Shown here piece after piece: positions 1-13,830 of a stretch of 64,000 nt of DNA. This DNA comes from Sphagnum compactum. Lineage: Eukaryota > Bryophyta > Sphagnopsida > Sphagnales. Each line of letters starts with the position of its first letter. Position 1 is the first letter of the stretch. Where the stretch lies: NCBI GenBank assembly GCA_965153455.1, contig OZ234496.1, positions 12,578,304 through 12,642,303 on the forward strand. Reading direction: 5' to 3'. The translations under genes were made by a program, and so were the position numbers. Under the pieces are notes generated by a model. That model was not told the origin of the DNA. It was given only the letters and a program-made list of their open reading frames with translations, and searched no databases.

Positions 1-839
1 GATTGGAAAAAAAAAAAAGGAAAAAAAAAGTTCACAAATAATCCAAGTTTTTTTTACTAGCAAGACAAATTCACAGATAAACCCTAAATCTCTCTCTCTT
101 TGAACAGAACTGGCCTGAAGGAAAAAAAAAAAAAAACATGGTGGATGATCATCCCCACATAGGTAGTGGTCCTTCTACCTTGGACCTATTGAAATTAATG
201 CTATTGGATTTGATCCCAGATATAATAGCCAAAGATAGGAGGGTGGGGGGAGGGGGGGGGGAAGGATTGGGGGTTCAGAGAATGATGATAAGATAAACCC
301 CCATTATTGTGGCTGGCCACCATCCCCACCCCCCTCCCCCAAACAAGGTCACCACCCATTTGTGTTGGAGTTTCTTAGCCACAATAAAGCAAATTTTTTG
401 GGTGTCAATTTAGTGTTGTAGCCAAAGTGATGATGATCCATTGGAAGATTTAGCCAAATGTTTTTCTACAAGCTAAAAATGAAAGTAATTTTTATAAAAA
501 AAAAACAGCGTTCTATGTTTTTGGCTACCTACCTGAACCATGTTTAAGTTATATATACTGGAGATTTTAACATCCTTTCTATATTTGTGGCTACCTACTT
601 GAACCTTATATAGAGTGTATATATATCTGGTTAAAATTTGGTGGAATTATTTATGGCTATTGAAAATTTCAACGTATGATCACTTAATTTTTAAGCACTT
701 TAAATTTTTTGATTTCGCTTTTTGGCTATATATATAGAACAGCTAAAAACAAAGGCTGCCACAATGGTTACCCCATTTGTAGTTCTCACAATCCTGATCG
801 AACAAAATTCGTCCCTTGGAGAGGGCCAAAAACATCATC
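1..839. other. 5' intergenic region of gene 1
   Basis: AT-rich, low-complexity sequence with poly-A runs, a G-rich run near 241-262 and TATA-like stretches (for example 615-625 and 727-737). A telobox-like AAACCCTAA occurs near 81. I see no coding potential; the short open frame starting at 722 is low complexity and runs into the downstream minisatellite. Confidence 0.6.
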
Positions 840-1075
840 CATTGGGAGGACAGACGGGAAAAAAAGTGTCATCAATTGAGAAGCCAGACGGAACAAATTT
901 CATCCATCGTTAAAGCTATATATACAAATTCATCCATCTAGAGGCCAGACGGAAAAAAATCATCCGTCGAGAAGGCAGACTGAAACAATTTCATCCAACG
1001 AGAAGCCAGACGGGAAACTTTCATCCATTGAGAAGCCAGACGGGAAAGCTTTCATCCACCCGGAAGCCAGGTGGT
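840..1075 (+). repeat. ~31-bp minisatellite in the promoter/5' UTR of gene 1
   Basis: About six or seven degenerate direct copies of a unit built around GAAGCCAGACGG followed by a short A-rich stretch and TTTCATCCA. Copies start near 849, 880, 940, 970, 1001, 1031 and 1063. The array ends about 150 bp before the ATG at 1224, so it lies in the promoter or 5' UTR. It is absent elsewhere in the window. Confidence 0.8.
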
Positions 1076-1223
1076 GTTTGTTAAGAAATAGAGACGAAGA
1101 GGGGAGGAGACGGGGAACGCGCCCAAAGACATGACCGCGGCGACGGAGCCTTGTTGCTGGAAGGAAGGGAGGGAAGGAGGAAGGAAGAGTGCGATGGCGT
1201 GTGGTGCGTAACCTTTTCTTGGT

Positions 1224-4200
1224 ATGAGCAACAAGACGGGGACGCCGCAGCAACGGAGGGGGCATCTGGCCATGGGAAATGGAGGAGGAGGAGGAGGAGG
1301 AGGAGGAGGCGGGGAGTTTGAGCTTCCACAGGAGTTGTTGTCTGTTTTGCCATCTGATCCATACGAGCAGCTGGATGTGGCGCGTCGAATCACGGCCATG
1401 GCAGTCGCGGCGCGTGTCTCCAAGTTGGAATCGGAGACCGGCAAGTTGCGCCTTAAGCTTGCGGAGAAGGAGCATGTCATCCATGGACTGCAAGAGCGCG
1501 TCGGGGATGCGGAATCCACTTTGCAGGAGACCAGCGCGCGTCTATCGCACGCATTGGACGAGCAGGTTGGAAGGAAAATCGCACCCTGTTCTTTTACCTT
1601 TCTCTGCTCTTCCTCCCCTCTCTAGGCTGCTTAATCTTGGTTTCTTGCCCCTTTGTTTCTGTGCTTCTTTTTCCCCCGCGAGGTCTTCTTCGCGATCCTT
1701 TACGCTAATTGCAGGTCCGTCGTATGCAACTTCATGTCAATGGACCAGTTGAGGGTTCACACCCTCTATCTACATGCTAGATGTTAGCCGCAATAATTAT
1801 TCCGGTCATAGTGTGGCGATCGTGAGGTCGATTGATCATTCAATCCACGGAAACCTAGGGGCTTGTGCGTCACTAGGAGGAAGATTCTTCTTTGTGCCTC
1901 TTACGGTGGTCGAAAAGAAGGGGAAAAGCGACGCACAATTGCGGTTGTCAGCAGACAATGTGGCTTTCTTCTATCACTTCTCTTGTATTGCTTTCAATGA
2001 TCGTGTTCGCAAACGCTCAAGCACCTCAGCGTAGAAGTCAAGGATCTTTGCACAAGAAAGCTGAAAAAGGCTTCTTCTTGACTAGCGCATGGAACTGGAC
2101 GTGCCTCTCATGGAGCAGACCTGTCCGATCTGTCTACGTTAAGATCCTCTCTATTTGCTGCCCTTTATCGAGGCATTTCTGAAGCCAAACTTTCATACTA
2201 CATACTGGATTTTGATTGATTTGAAAGTGCTCCCCTCATGTTGTCTTTGTTGTGTCAATTGTGTGTAACTGAACATGGCAAATGCAGCTTGTGAAGAGTT
2301 TCTAGTCTTTGAGAAATTCCTGTCAATTCTTCTATATGCGGATCGCAATCTCTGGTGCAATCTTGTTGGCTTGTGTTTCAGCTTGTGCAGATGCTGTCCT
2401 GTGTAATGTTATTTTATGTTTCTGTTGTCTTGCTCGCAGGCAAAACTAGCCAATGAGAAGAACATCTTGGCAGGGCAGGTGAAGAAGCTCATGCGTGATG
2501 TGGCAAAGGTAGTTATCATTAACACATTCTGCACTTCTGGATTCTGTTTTGATGAGTGTGCCATTTGATGTATCAAGTGTTGCTGTCTGTCACCTTTGCT
2601 GTCTGGCAATTGAGTCTTCCTCTCCAGCTATTATGCAATAGTGGTGTTATTGCTATTCCACATTAGCAGTATTCAACACTTGAAGGCAGAGTATATAACA
2701 GGTTTGAGCTTTTAACATGACTGTTGTTTCCTAATGTTGCTGTGGCAGCTTGAAACATTCAAGCGAACTCTCATGCAATCCTTACAAGAAGATGACGAAA
2801 ATCCTTCAGTAAGTTGCTCGTCATCTGCTGCTCAAAGCCTACAGTCTTTGTTTGCATCTTGTCTTTTGAAGCTAATTATTGCTCTTCTGGTGTTCAGGGT
2901 GAGAGTGGTGAGAAGCGAGGAGCTCCAAATTCCAACTTGGCAATCAGAAAAGCATCACGTGAGTTACTTTGTTGCCAATCCAGGTTCTAACTCATTAGTT
3001 TCAAAAATCCCATAGTTTGTCCTGTATCAAAGACCTTTAATGCTGTAGAGAAGCATAACTTGTTAGATAAGTACAGCTGTATTATGATGCCCAATCACAT
3101 GACAACTTGGCTTTGTGACCAACAGAAGCAGAGTCTACAGTGAGCAGAGTTCATGTCATTGAGGATGATGGTGAATCTGCCAAGACCTCAGGTGCAGAAT
3201 CTGTTGGGACAGTGGAGGAAGAGGACCAGCACCAGGATCCTGATGGTATATCCAATCCACCTTTTGCCAATTAGCTGTTTGTTCCTGCAAGTGGAGAGAA
3301 CAAGGAAGGGAGCTTAAAGGACTGAATTTGATCAGTTCTGTTTTAATGGGCCCTGTATGAACTTGCAGAGGCAAAACAGTAATGTGGAGACAGTAGCCAA
3401 TCTTGTAAGGAAATTATTCATGCACTAATATGTTTGTGGATGGAGAGTTCTTTGCTTGGGAGCATTGCATTGAGGTTGGCCTTCTTAAACTGTTGGTGTA
3501 TCAGAGGGCCCCAAGAGTTCAAAGCCATTTGTGAGACTTTGTGTAGTGCAGATAAACCAGGTCAGCTAGCACAGATTTCTTGGGTTTTGGTGGGTGAGAC
3601 TGAACAGTGAATTGTCTCACACTCCAAGTAGTATTATTCTTGAATGTATTGTCAGAGCCCTTTGCAACTGTAAAACCATCTCTGGGACTGGAGGAATCTT
3701 GTTAATCATCCTGAATTTTTTTTCACAGTTGCATCATGCATGCAGCATTACTGAGGTGAAGTTGCACTGGTCTATATCAAGCTGCAGAGAAATGGTTGGA
3801 TATGAGTGTAAAGACATCAGAAGTTTGCCAGGTACATACATGTTATGATATTTGAATTGATGGATGCAAATAGGTCAACTGTCAAGGCAATCACCATCTT
3901 ATCCAACATCACGCTCAACACACTCCTTGACCCCTCGATTGACACCCCAGCAAACTCCAACGGGATCACCACGGCAACTATCTGCAAGAGGCTCTCCACG
4001 GCGCACCATGTCAGGAAGTGACACGCACCGTATCCCTCTTCCATCCTCACAGCCTACCAGTCAGTCAACAACAGCCCCAAACTCTCCACCAAGCCATGGC
4101 TCCATGCCAAGTGGGTCTCTGGTCTCTGTGAGATTGGTTGTGTCCAGAGTGCTTTTCTTTCAATTTGTTTTGAGGTTTCAATCTGGAGCCATTACTAGCT

Positions 4201-5586
4201 TTTGGTTGGGATCCTTCCAACACCTGTTAGGTCCTGATGAGTCAATGTTTCAGGCGTAAGGCAGCATGGGAGCATGGTGATATTCTTGTTTCTTCTCAAA
4301 GGGCATATTGTAATCAGACTGAGAGCCTTCAATCTCAATTTACACCTCTGTTTCTGCATTCTGGCAGCACGAACACCACGGGTTGATGGCAAGGAGTTCT
4401 TCCGGCAAGCCAGGTGTGTTTGACCTGAATGGTCTCCTTTCTTGTTTCAGATTGTTGACAGGCTTTGTAAAATTAACGTTGTAGCCTATTTTTCATGCGG
4501 TTGAGTCAGCTTCTCTGGTTTAGGTGTAGACAAGTTTGTCTGGAATGCAGAACTTATCAGGCCAACATCAGTAGGCTGGTAGTTTGGGACCAGGACTGTA
4601 GATGCATGTTAGGCCCTCCATGTATCTAGCTGAAGTCTGGATTCTCTGCTTTTTCAGTTCTGTCCTGTCTTTGGCTTGCCATTGTTTTCTCTCCTGGCCT
4701 CAATTCACATAGTTCAACTTCACAGTGAAAGTTAGGACATAATTTACTGTGTGGTCCAACTTTACTACTTACCTGTCAGAGATAGTGAATCTGTGATGAT
4801 TGAAAACCTTTATGTGGAACTGTGCTCAGTGCTAAAGAGAAAGGCTGTAGGTCTCTTGCTCCAGATTATGTGCCTTGCACAATCCCCTGGAGTGTTCCTT
4901 AGGAATGCAAGCATTGGTGCTACTAATTGGGCATTGATCTATATCCTCTTATCAGTAATGTACATAGCAGACTGAAATGTAAGAGCCATGCTTCTCTAGA
5001 CTGAAAACTGATGATGCTGAAGGATTTTTGGCACAGGAATCGGTTGTCATATGAGCAATTCAGTGCATTCCTGGCTAACATCAAGGAGCTCAATGGTCAC
5101 CGACAAACCAGGGAGGTATGATGCCTTCCATCTCATTTTTTGATATACTGGGGCCTATTGTATTCTCACATAATAAGCTTATGTTTTGGAAAGACCATCA
5201 TAGCAAATGTTGGGTGGGCCCTTCATCTTTGTTGTCAGCTCAACACAAATGGATATGGTGGTGTAGGTTGACAAAGAGGTAACATCTGTGGCCAAATGCT
5301 TAAATGAAGAAGGCCTCAGATGATGTATAACAATCTGATTGGATGGCTACCTTGAGATTGAAAATGGGAAGAATAACTTCCTTGGTGCTATCTGCAAAGC
5401 CACCCATCCAATGTGATTTCTTCCCAATTATTCTCCAACTAGATGCTTCTATCCAGGTGTAAATGTTATGGAATTCTTTGCTGACTGCAGGAGACACTGA
5501 GGAAGGCTGATGAGATTTTTGGTCCAGACAACAAAGACTTGTATACTGCATTTGATGGGCTTCTGAGTCGCCATCTTCCTTCATAG
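1224..5586 (+). CDS. At4g15545-family coiled-coil protein (nine exons, 369 aa)
   Basis: Homologue of the uncharacterised plant family typified by Arabidopsis At4g15545; the biochemical role is not established as far as I know. Exons: 1224-1565, 2440-2508, 2749-2808, 2898-2958, 3126-3245, 3874-4110, 4368-4413, 5037-5115, 5491-5586. All borders are GT/AG and the phases close to 370 codons including the stop. The N-terminus has a Gly run, then the family hallmark LPSDPYEQLDVARRITAMA and a coiled coil (about residues 50-150, including ETFKRTLMQSLQEDDENPS). The middle is a Ser/Thr/Pro-rich disordered stretch with repeated TP and SP sites. The C-terminus holds the conserved VDGKEFFRQAR, then RLSYEQFSAFLANIKELN and TLRKADEIFGPDNKDLY. 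The start is the first ATG in the frame that carries the family motif. The exon 6 donor was chosen by phase; a donor 9 nt later is also GT. Confidence 0.9.
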
Positions 5587-8500
5587 GGTGGAATGCCCAT
5601 AATTAGATGTTGGTCTTGAGTTCATGAGGATATTCAGGTATAGACAAGAATATATCTTCTTCTGTGAAAGGATTGGTGTCTCATCTAGATAATGTGCTTT
5701 GCTGACAGAACTTGAGGCTTTTGTTCAAGAATATACAGCCTCAGTATCTGGATGTAGTGGTGTCCTCTACTTAAATCTCCTGCACAATTTGGCATCTGAA
5801 GTTTAATCAGTCCCATTTCTGTCTGTCCCTCGTCTTTAGAGCATCTGAAACAAATGGAGAGTCTAGCACCCTCGAAATGAGCTTGTGGTTTCTTGGACCC
5901 TCTGGCCACGCTTGGTTATGCACCCAAGACTCAGCAACCCATAAAATTTCAAAAGTGCTTAACTTCTCTGTTACTCTGGATCGAGGAAACACTGTTTTCT
6001 CTTGAGGTAGAGAAAACAGTGTTTCATCATCACTTGTCAGGGACCAGCCTTGTGGGGTTTAACCACTGTATTTTTAACTCCTTGGCAATGAATTATTGTA
6101 TTTCTGTTTGGTGAGTCAGGTACCACTGTAGAATAACTCTTTGGCTACTTGGCAGTTTTTAATTGTCTTCCTAAGTTACATGAGGAATAAGGAAAATGAA
6201 ATGTATGCACAGTAGTGTATGGAGCTCTCTTTTTGCAAAGGTCTTGTTTTGCAAGTTTTGTTGTGTGAGTTTTGGGCTATCAGTTATTTGCTGGTTCTTT
6301 CATAAAACCGTTGGTTCTTTGAGGGTTTTGAAGTAACTGGAACTGGTGGTTCTTTGATGTGGATTGTTTCCCCAAAAGACTAGAACTGGCAATTCGCTGA
6401 TTCTGAAAATAGTTTTGAAAACCAGAACTTGGTGATTATTATCAACAATTTTGTCATCATGATGTTGTTTTGTTACCACTTTCGTTTGGCCCTCTTTTCA
6501 ATTGAAAACTCCATCTCAGCTTGAACCTCATGAAATTCAACTATTAGCTACTAAAGCTTAAGAAACTGAACTCAAAAGTACATTTGATCACCTCGACATT
6601 GTTGATGTACTTTCAAATTGATGTAATTGAAGCCTTTCAAAGAACATGAACACCGTGGGGTGCTTCAAATCCGACAAAGTGAAAAGCTGTTCTTTATTAT
6701 GAACCCTGAGTTGTAAAATGCGACATTTGATTGAAACCACTATTTGCTCTACATTAAAGTCGTAAGGCTTGCCTTGGAGCATGAGATTTTTCACAACTAG
6801 GAATTGCTTAGTGTGTGACATGTGGCCCTATTGCAACAATCGTGTCTTATGTGTTGTATTTCCATTTGTGTTGTTACATTGCAATTTGGATCTTGAAGTA
6901 CATCGATTGGGTGTTGAGACGTACAACCTCATTCAATGGATCAATTTGCAAGTAGAAATAAAACCTTCATGCAACAACTGGAAAGGCTATGTGCAAAAAG
7001 AGCTGTGAACATAAAAGTCTCTCTTGAAGATTAATTTATGACTTGAAAGTTCCACTCATGTGCTCGGTAGGAGCATAGCATAAAGCTCTTAAACTTTTTA
7101 CACATTAGATTTGTTAAGTATCAAGCTAATACCAATATCTATGTCCCACAAGTGGGATCAACCGTCCTTTTCTTGGGACTCTACGTGGATGCCATTCATA
7201 CTTGTTAGTAAACAAGTTGTATTTTTGGAGTCCATCAAAGCATATTAGCCAAAAGAGTTTGAAATGAAAAATAATGATAAAAAATTGATTATTGTCTTGG
7301 AATTAAGTAGAATAAAACTACAGACAAAGCAAATATCATTTTATCTATTAAAAGGAAAACCTCTACTACAATGTGTTGGTGCGGTTTGAAATGGATATGT
7401 GTAAACAAAGTCTCCATTCCATTCGATGTTGAGCTTCAACTTTGAATGGAAATGGAGACTTTGAATATTTTTGATGACCAATATACTTATGTTTGCAAAA
7501 ATGATTTTTAAGGCATTAAGGTCAAGAATGAAGACCTAAAAATGAATCTTGTGTAATTCATGGGTCATGAAATTTTGAGGACATTAATGTGGTTCATACT
7601 TGACACAAAGTTTTGAAACTTTACTTTCACAAAGGAGGGGGCGGGGGGGGTGGGGTAATAGGAAGGATAGGAAGTGTAGCTTCATTCCTATTTCAAATGG
7701 TTTAAAGTTCAAAGCTATATTGAAACTCGATATTAATGAATTTATGCCTTGTCAATTGGACTCTCTCCTTGAGGCTCAGAAACAAAGAGGAACTTTGTTG
7801 TACATAATATGTATTATTTTGTTTGTGTGTGTGCTTGATGTATTCCCATGTTGTAATTTTTGGCACCGTCATTGTCATTTTCATCGTCCTTATTGTATAT
7901 AATGTGGTTTCATGGTTGTTGCCATTGTCATTGTCATCCTTCTTTGTTGTCCCATCATCTCCATCTCCTCGTGGGCATTCCTCGTGTTGTTACCCAAACC
8001 ATGCTAGCATGTCCCATATGCAAACCCATTTTATTTACCACAATGTCTTGACTTGGGACACCTTAGGAGGCTCAACATCCCATTCTAGAACATCCCATTG
8101 GCCTAGAACTTAAGATTTACTTCTTATCTATGCCTCACACAAATAGCGCACTATTTAATAACCTTCAACAACAGCATGTCAAATATTTAATTTATTTTAC
8201 AAAAATCAAATTTTGCAGTTCAAATGTCGTTTAGTCGATTTCAACTTCCAAATATTAAAAATGTTTAAATCTTCAAAAAAAAATCACTAGAAGACTATAT
8301 GTGTCATTGAAAGATGATGTGTTTTGCATTGTGAGGTTGAGTTCTCCAAGGATCACAATATAAAGTTTGAACACAACCAGTAGATTCAATGGAAACACTA
8401 ACTAAATCAATAATTAGAGAATTTGGATGTGCAAAAGTCAAAAATAAAATTGATGGATGCCCAACTTTTTCCATCCGTGAAGAAGAGTCCGATACAACCC

Positions 8501-8650
8501 ATGTAAGGTGGATGTAGAATGAAGGGGTCACCTCAAGAAATAAGTGAACAAAGGAATTTCAACCATGGGTAGTAGTATAGTGAAGAGGTTAGAAGGTGAA
8601 AAGATCAAGAGGCAGTATGGAGTGACGGAGAGATGAGAAGGCTTCAACCA
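5587..8650. other. 3' flank of gene 1 and gene-free region
   Basis: The 3' UTR of gene 1 probably occupies the first few hundred bases. Beyond it the sequence is AT-rich and stop-dense on both strands; open frames of 60-100 codons have low-complexity translations and no recognisable motif. A perfect hairpin at 5986-6025 is listed separately. Nothing else is supported. Confidence 0.5.
5986..6025. repeat. Perfect 16-bp hairpin, 8-nt loop
   Basis: Left arm GAAACACTGTTTTCTC at 5986-6001, loop TTGAGGTA, right arm the exact reverse complement at 6010-6025. It lies about 400 bp past the stop of gene 1, so it could be in a long 3' UTR or just beyond it. It is too short for a typical plant microRNA precursor. 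Confidence 0.9.
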
Positions 8651-8654
8651 CACT

Positions 8655-9010
8655 TTCAGTCAAGAAGCACAACTTCATGGTCAAAATAGTCACAAAGATC
8701 TCAACCACTTCTTCATGTGCACATAGTAAAAAAGGTCTGGAAATGACCCTAAAAAACCTCTTAGAATCTTTGTAGTGTACCCAAAGGAAGGGGACGCGCT
8801 ATAAGTGTACGATTATTCCTTTGCCCCACAAGCCGGTGTGAGCGTGCATTCAGTTTAGTTTTCATGGCGCTCTTTAAGAAATATGCAAAAAGCCCACCAC
8901 CAGCCCCCCACTCTGAAGAATTTCTATAGTCAAGAAGCACAACTTCATGTAGGCATAAGTCAAAAAGAAAAGATGTTCGACTACTTCATGTGCACATTTG
9001 TCAAAGAAAG
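8655..9010. repeat. Direct duplication, ~270 bp apart
   Basis: AAGAAGCACAACTTCATG recurs near 8661 and 8933. Each copy is followed by related text ending in ACTTCATGTGCACAT. Copies are diverged and have no coding sense; the family is unknown. Confidence 0.6.
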
Positions 9011-9077
9011 TGCCAAAATAGTCCCATCAACCTTGTCCAAATAGTCCTAATTTCAACTCAAAACATGAATGAATATT

Positions 9078-9141
9078 CTTGGATGAGATTTGTTAATGTG
9101 GTCCAACCTCTTGGATGAGATTTGTGAATGTGGTCCAACCT
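9078..9141. repeat. 32-bp tandem duplication
   Basis: Two adjacent copies (9078-9109 and 9110-9141) of a unit starting CTTGGATGAGATTTGT, differing at one base. A recent local slippage or unequal exchange event. Confidence 0.85.
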
Positions 9142-12100
9142 CTTGGAGCCTTCAAACTTGGGTTGCCTTTCAGCATATACGATTTTTGACCATTGTAAAG
9201 TCATACTCCAAGGTTTTTTTTTCTCTGTATTTGAAAGCATCTCCTTGCATGGAAGAAGATGCATTCCTCAAGCAAAGAACCCTCCTCCTCCTCCTCCTCT
9301 TCTTCTTATTAGTATTCACATGCAGACATTTCACCATTCAAGATAAACTCTAAACCATAAACCCTAAAGCAGGGCATTATAAAAAATTATAAAAAAAACA
9401 TTGGGTTGTCATTTTCTTGATTTCAAAAGGAACCTTTGGTTTTGGTTGTGAGTTTTTTTTTTTTTTTTTGGGTGTTGGAACATTCAATTTCATATTAGGA
9501 ATGGTTCTTTGAATTTGTAAAATCTTTAATTTTGATCATTTTCACAAAGAATTTTGAGCCAGTTCCGTTTAAAACCAGGTTTGGTTCCATCTCCATTACA
9601 CTAAATTGAATTTTATTTTAATTTTTTTGGGGATAGTATTAGTTTGTTCAACTAGCTCACATAGTTCAAAATAAATATTATGTAATATTAATTATTTACA
9701 ACCAATCAGATGTAATGACTTGCCTAAAGTGCGAGGTCAATTTAAAAATTACGCTCTTGAACTAATTAATATGAATCACACTATGTCCTGCATAACATAT
9801 AAAAAGTTGACTCTAACGTCGTACTAGCGCTTCTTTTGGTAATGCCCATGGCCTTGGGCCTTACCCTACACAAGTCCTCTTCAATTTGTCACCTTTGAGT
9901 TCTATGCAATGTGGATTTGATGACCTACACAAATTAACTTGTTATTTCAATTGGACTAACAAAGTTGGAAACAATAATTTTTTCTTACTAAACTTTAAAT
10001 TGAGCAATAAACCCATGTTAATGTCGAAATTGTATGAGGAACATTATTAAGCGTGAATTTTGCATGTTAAATCATGTCCCTAAACTGGGTTATTTCTCTC
10101 AAAGAACATATAATTTTGTTGGCCTAGTAAGAACCTAATCTTAATTTGTTCAACTTGATGTTTTGTCCATTACGGGTTAACATAGCTCTTTTATTCATGA
10201 TAATTTCAACCCCTTCACAATGACACAACTTCTGAATAAATTTTAATACTCGTTTTCACCTTACCAATGGTACAAAGAACAACCTTATCCAAGACCCTTC
10301 TTACATTTTAACCTCCTATCAATAGTTCACATAAATTAATAATTTCAAGCTAGTGGATGAATTGGGTGGGGGAACTCTTCTTACCTAGCTAGGACCATGG
10401 TTCTTCCTTCCTTATCTCAAGTTCACCTCCTACCTACCTTGCATTTGCTTCACACACAAACTAACAATGCTAATGTAAAGTTTGACCGCATGTTTTTTTG
10501 TTTATGTTTTCTTATGTTGTTATTTTTGTAAGTTAAGGTTTTTCTCCTTCATTCCCAAATCCCTTTTTCTAGTCTTCTTTTACAAGACTGATTACTAGAT
10601 AACCAATGAATATTATCCCAAGATGACACCCATCTTGTTATCCTTCTACACAATCACCAAATATAATGTTATGCAATTAAGTAGAATAAAAAATCATATG
10701 CAAGATTAACTCGTTTCATTACACAATGGAAAGGTTAAACAAGTTTGCAAATGGTTTAAATTTTCAATATTTGTTTGTATTCCTCCTATTAATGTCTTTT
10801 GATCTACGTTGCCAAGTTCAATTTCCTTTGTCCACACTAATATTTTCAACTCCCAATGAATTCTTCTTTCATATTTTTTAATGCACTCGCTTGCTAATAT
10901 CCTAGGTTTTTCCAAACACACATATACTCCATGTTGTAAAAGAAAAACCCTAGAGTGCCCAAGTAATCCCAACCTTTCCTCCTCCTTTTTTATCGTATCA
11001 TTACATATCTTTCTTAAATAATGGTCAAGTTAATTGACACCTCTCTTTTCATCTCCATATTTGTTATTACATTTCATAAGTAGCCTCCAAGCCACCACTT
11101 CTGAAACCCATGTTTTTTTAGTTGTGATGTTCCAACTTTAAGCTCTTACAATTTTTATTTTTATGTTTACCTTAAACTACTTTATCACAAGTAGCAACCA
11201 CCCCACCTTTTTGCATGTTCACGATGTCCCAAACTCCTTCCCAAACTCCTTCCCAAATTGCATCATAGAAGTTCACCTTAAGATCTCCCTATTCATGAAT
11301 AACTACCATATGAAACACATGTGTTATGCACTGGGTTGGGCCTCCCTCATCCTTTAGTGCTCAAGTTGATTCATTGCATTTGTGGCCAACTTCTAGATCT
11401 AATAAGGAGCCACCTTCTTCGCTGTGCCCACGGTGGGGAATGGATTGCATATGACAATGACATTTGAAATGTTTTCACTTCCATTGTGAAAGAACAAACT
11501 CATATTCTTTGTCACCTTCCTTTCAATCTTTTTGTTGATGGGTTGACATCATGTTATTAGTTGATGACCTCCACATCTTGGCCAATGTTGTCATTGCCAA
11601 TCCCACTTGAACATATTTAGTTTCACATGTTGATTCATTTCACAAGGTGGCCACAACAATGGTCTTTCAAGCAAAGGAAGGACTTTATCACAATTCTTCT
11701 CCTTGCCAAAAAGGTTTTTGGTTGTTTGCACAAGTAAATGAACTATTTTTTTCATGATGTGTTAACATCTTGTGGTTAACAAAGGGCATTGGTGGCTCTC
11801 CTTTAGTTGTTTTGCATGTTTTTTATACATAAAGGGTGACAATAGCCTTGTAAAGAGCTCACGTTACCTTTATTTTGAAATGTGTTGTCACTTTAGGTGA
11901 GGGTTCTTCTAGGTTTACTACTCTTTCAAGTTTCTCATCTAGTTTTTTTCTTTTTGATATGCTTCTTGCAACTAGTGGGGGCTTTGGAACATGATTTGTT
12001 CCTTTGCCATTTAGTGACCCACCTTGGGTTTTGTTCTTTTGGTTTGGACTTGAGTCCTCTTTCTTTGTTCCTTTTTTCCCCCATTTTGTTGGGTGTTTTC

Positions 12101-13830
12101 TTTAATGGAGTTTGCTATGTTTTCATCATGAGGAATTTTAAGAAGGATTGCAACTTGTCATCTAATTTTTTTGATCGAGACAACATGTTTAGGAGGACTA
12201 GAAATTTTATTCTTCCACAAGTTCCAAATTTGTTTTAGGATTGGCAAGTTTTATGGGAATTTGCACTTGCCTTGTTGTTGCCAAGTCATTTTTGGTGGGA
12301 AAAATGCATTTGATATGAATTGTGGTGGGAAATTCCTTAATGAAATTCATTGGTTCTTATGCTCATGATATCCAAAAATGTGTTTAGGTGTTTAATTTAG
12401 TTATTTGTTGCTTTGATGTTTAGCCCAAAACTAAGCAATTATTTTTAAAATGTGCACAAAGGGATCAAATTTCCAATTGCTTCTACGTTGTTTTCTTTAC
12501 ACAAGGAGGCTAATTTTTAGTCTCTTGTTTCCAATTTTATGTGCCCAAGGCCTCAAATTGAAATCACCTCAATGTTGTTTAAGGTCACCTTGGAACCCAT
12601 TACCAGACAAAAACATACACAAAATCAATTAGAAATGGGTGAACTTTGAAATGCTCAATTTCAAAATTCAATTACTCCACCCCTATGCCAAACATTTTAT
12701 CTCTTAAAACTGATACTAAACTTAAAATTTCTAAACACAAGATTTTTGGCCAAACATTCATTCATGGGTGGCCTTTTGAATGGTCATCAACATAGAATAG
12801 ATCCAACATTGGTGTTCTAGTTCACTAGATCACTAGTCGATCGATCGATCATGTGTAACTCTATCATAGTAAGCATATTTGCTAATTGTATGCATGTACT
12901 TGACACATAAGATCAGGTACTTTAATCTTCCTAAATAGTGTGGTCAAACCAATTATATGTTATATGTGCAACTCTAAAAAATAAAGGTCAGATTTAGTTT
13001 AAATTGGGAGGTTTAGTGTAACATACACATTTTAGTGTGGATTTTGGATCTAATAATAAAATTCATGCATATTGGTTCATTATCCATACAACATGCCACA
13101 CAAAAATTTGACCATTAATTCTCCCAAATACATATTTCGTTGTATTAATTAGTTGTGGGATGTGTTCACAATGTTTTTTAAATGTTTTTTTTTTGATGAT
13201 GGGCCTCTTTGCACGGCCCATCACTAGAAAAAACACCCACACTATGGACACTCTCAAATATAATGTAAACTTTCCCTTTTGGTTTGGGTAATGGATACAA
13301 GGGTATAATTTTGGCCAAATGATACGGGATAATGTTTGGTGCTATAGGGAACACATGGGCACTCGAGGAACACACTGTGATCATCATTGGGAACTATTGA
13401 GAACATGGAAGGAACAACAACACATAGGGAACATGGTGGGAAAAAATCTCAACTCCCCCCCCCCCCCCCCCCCCTAAACCCCAAGAAAGGAAAATGGTGC
13501 CACCTTGAGCCCTCTCATTGGTCAAAGAAAGTTCTAAATTACCCCCTTTCTTTTGTGGGTGGGTATCTATTACTAGTGTGAGATTAAAAACAATTGTGTG
13601 GGCCATGACTTGATCATGTGTCCAAGTGTGATTCAAAATGGAGGTTTCAAATTTAGTGTGAACCATAACCATGTTATTGTGAGGTTGAAGAAGAATAATA
13701 TTATTATTTTACACCTCTTAAGTTCCAAGTTAGACATGCTAAAAGGAGGAGGAGAAGGCTAATGAATCCAACATGAAAAAGTGAGTTGGGAAATTGGATC
13801 TAAAAGTGGTGTGACACAAAACATGTTTTG
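9142..13830. other. Gene-free AT-rich region
   Basis: No gene is supported. Open frames here, for example around 10706-10972 (-) and 11897-12238 (+), translate to Phe/Leu/Lys/Asn-rich low-complexity peptides without domains. A poly-C tract lies near 13448-13474, and a telobox-like sequence near 9358. Confidence 0.5.

Noticed and set aside
960-1519. Minus-strand frames of 155-177 codons opposite exon 1 of gene 1
   Set aside because: They are the antisense of a conserved, phase-consistent exon and translate the GGA array as polySer or polyPro.
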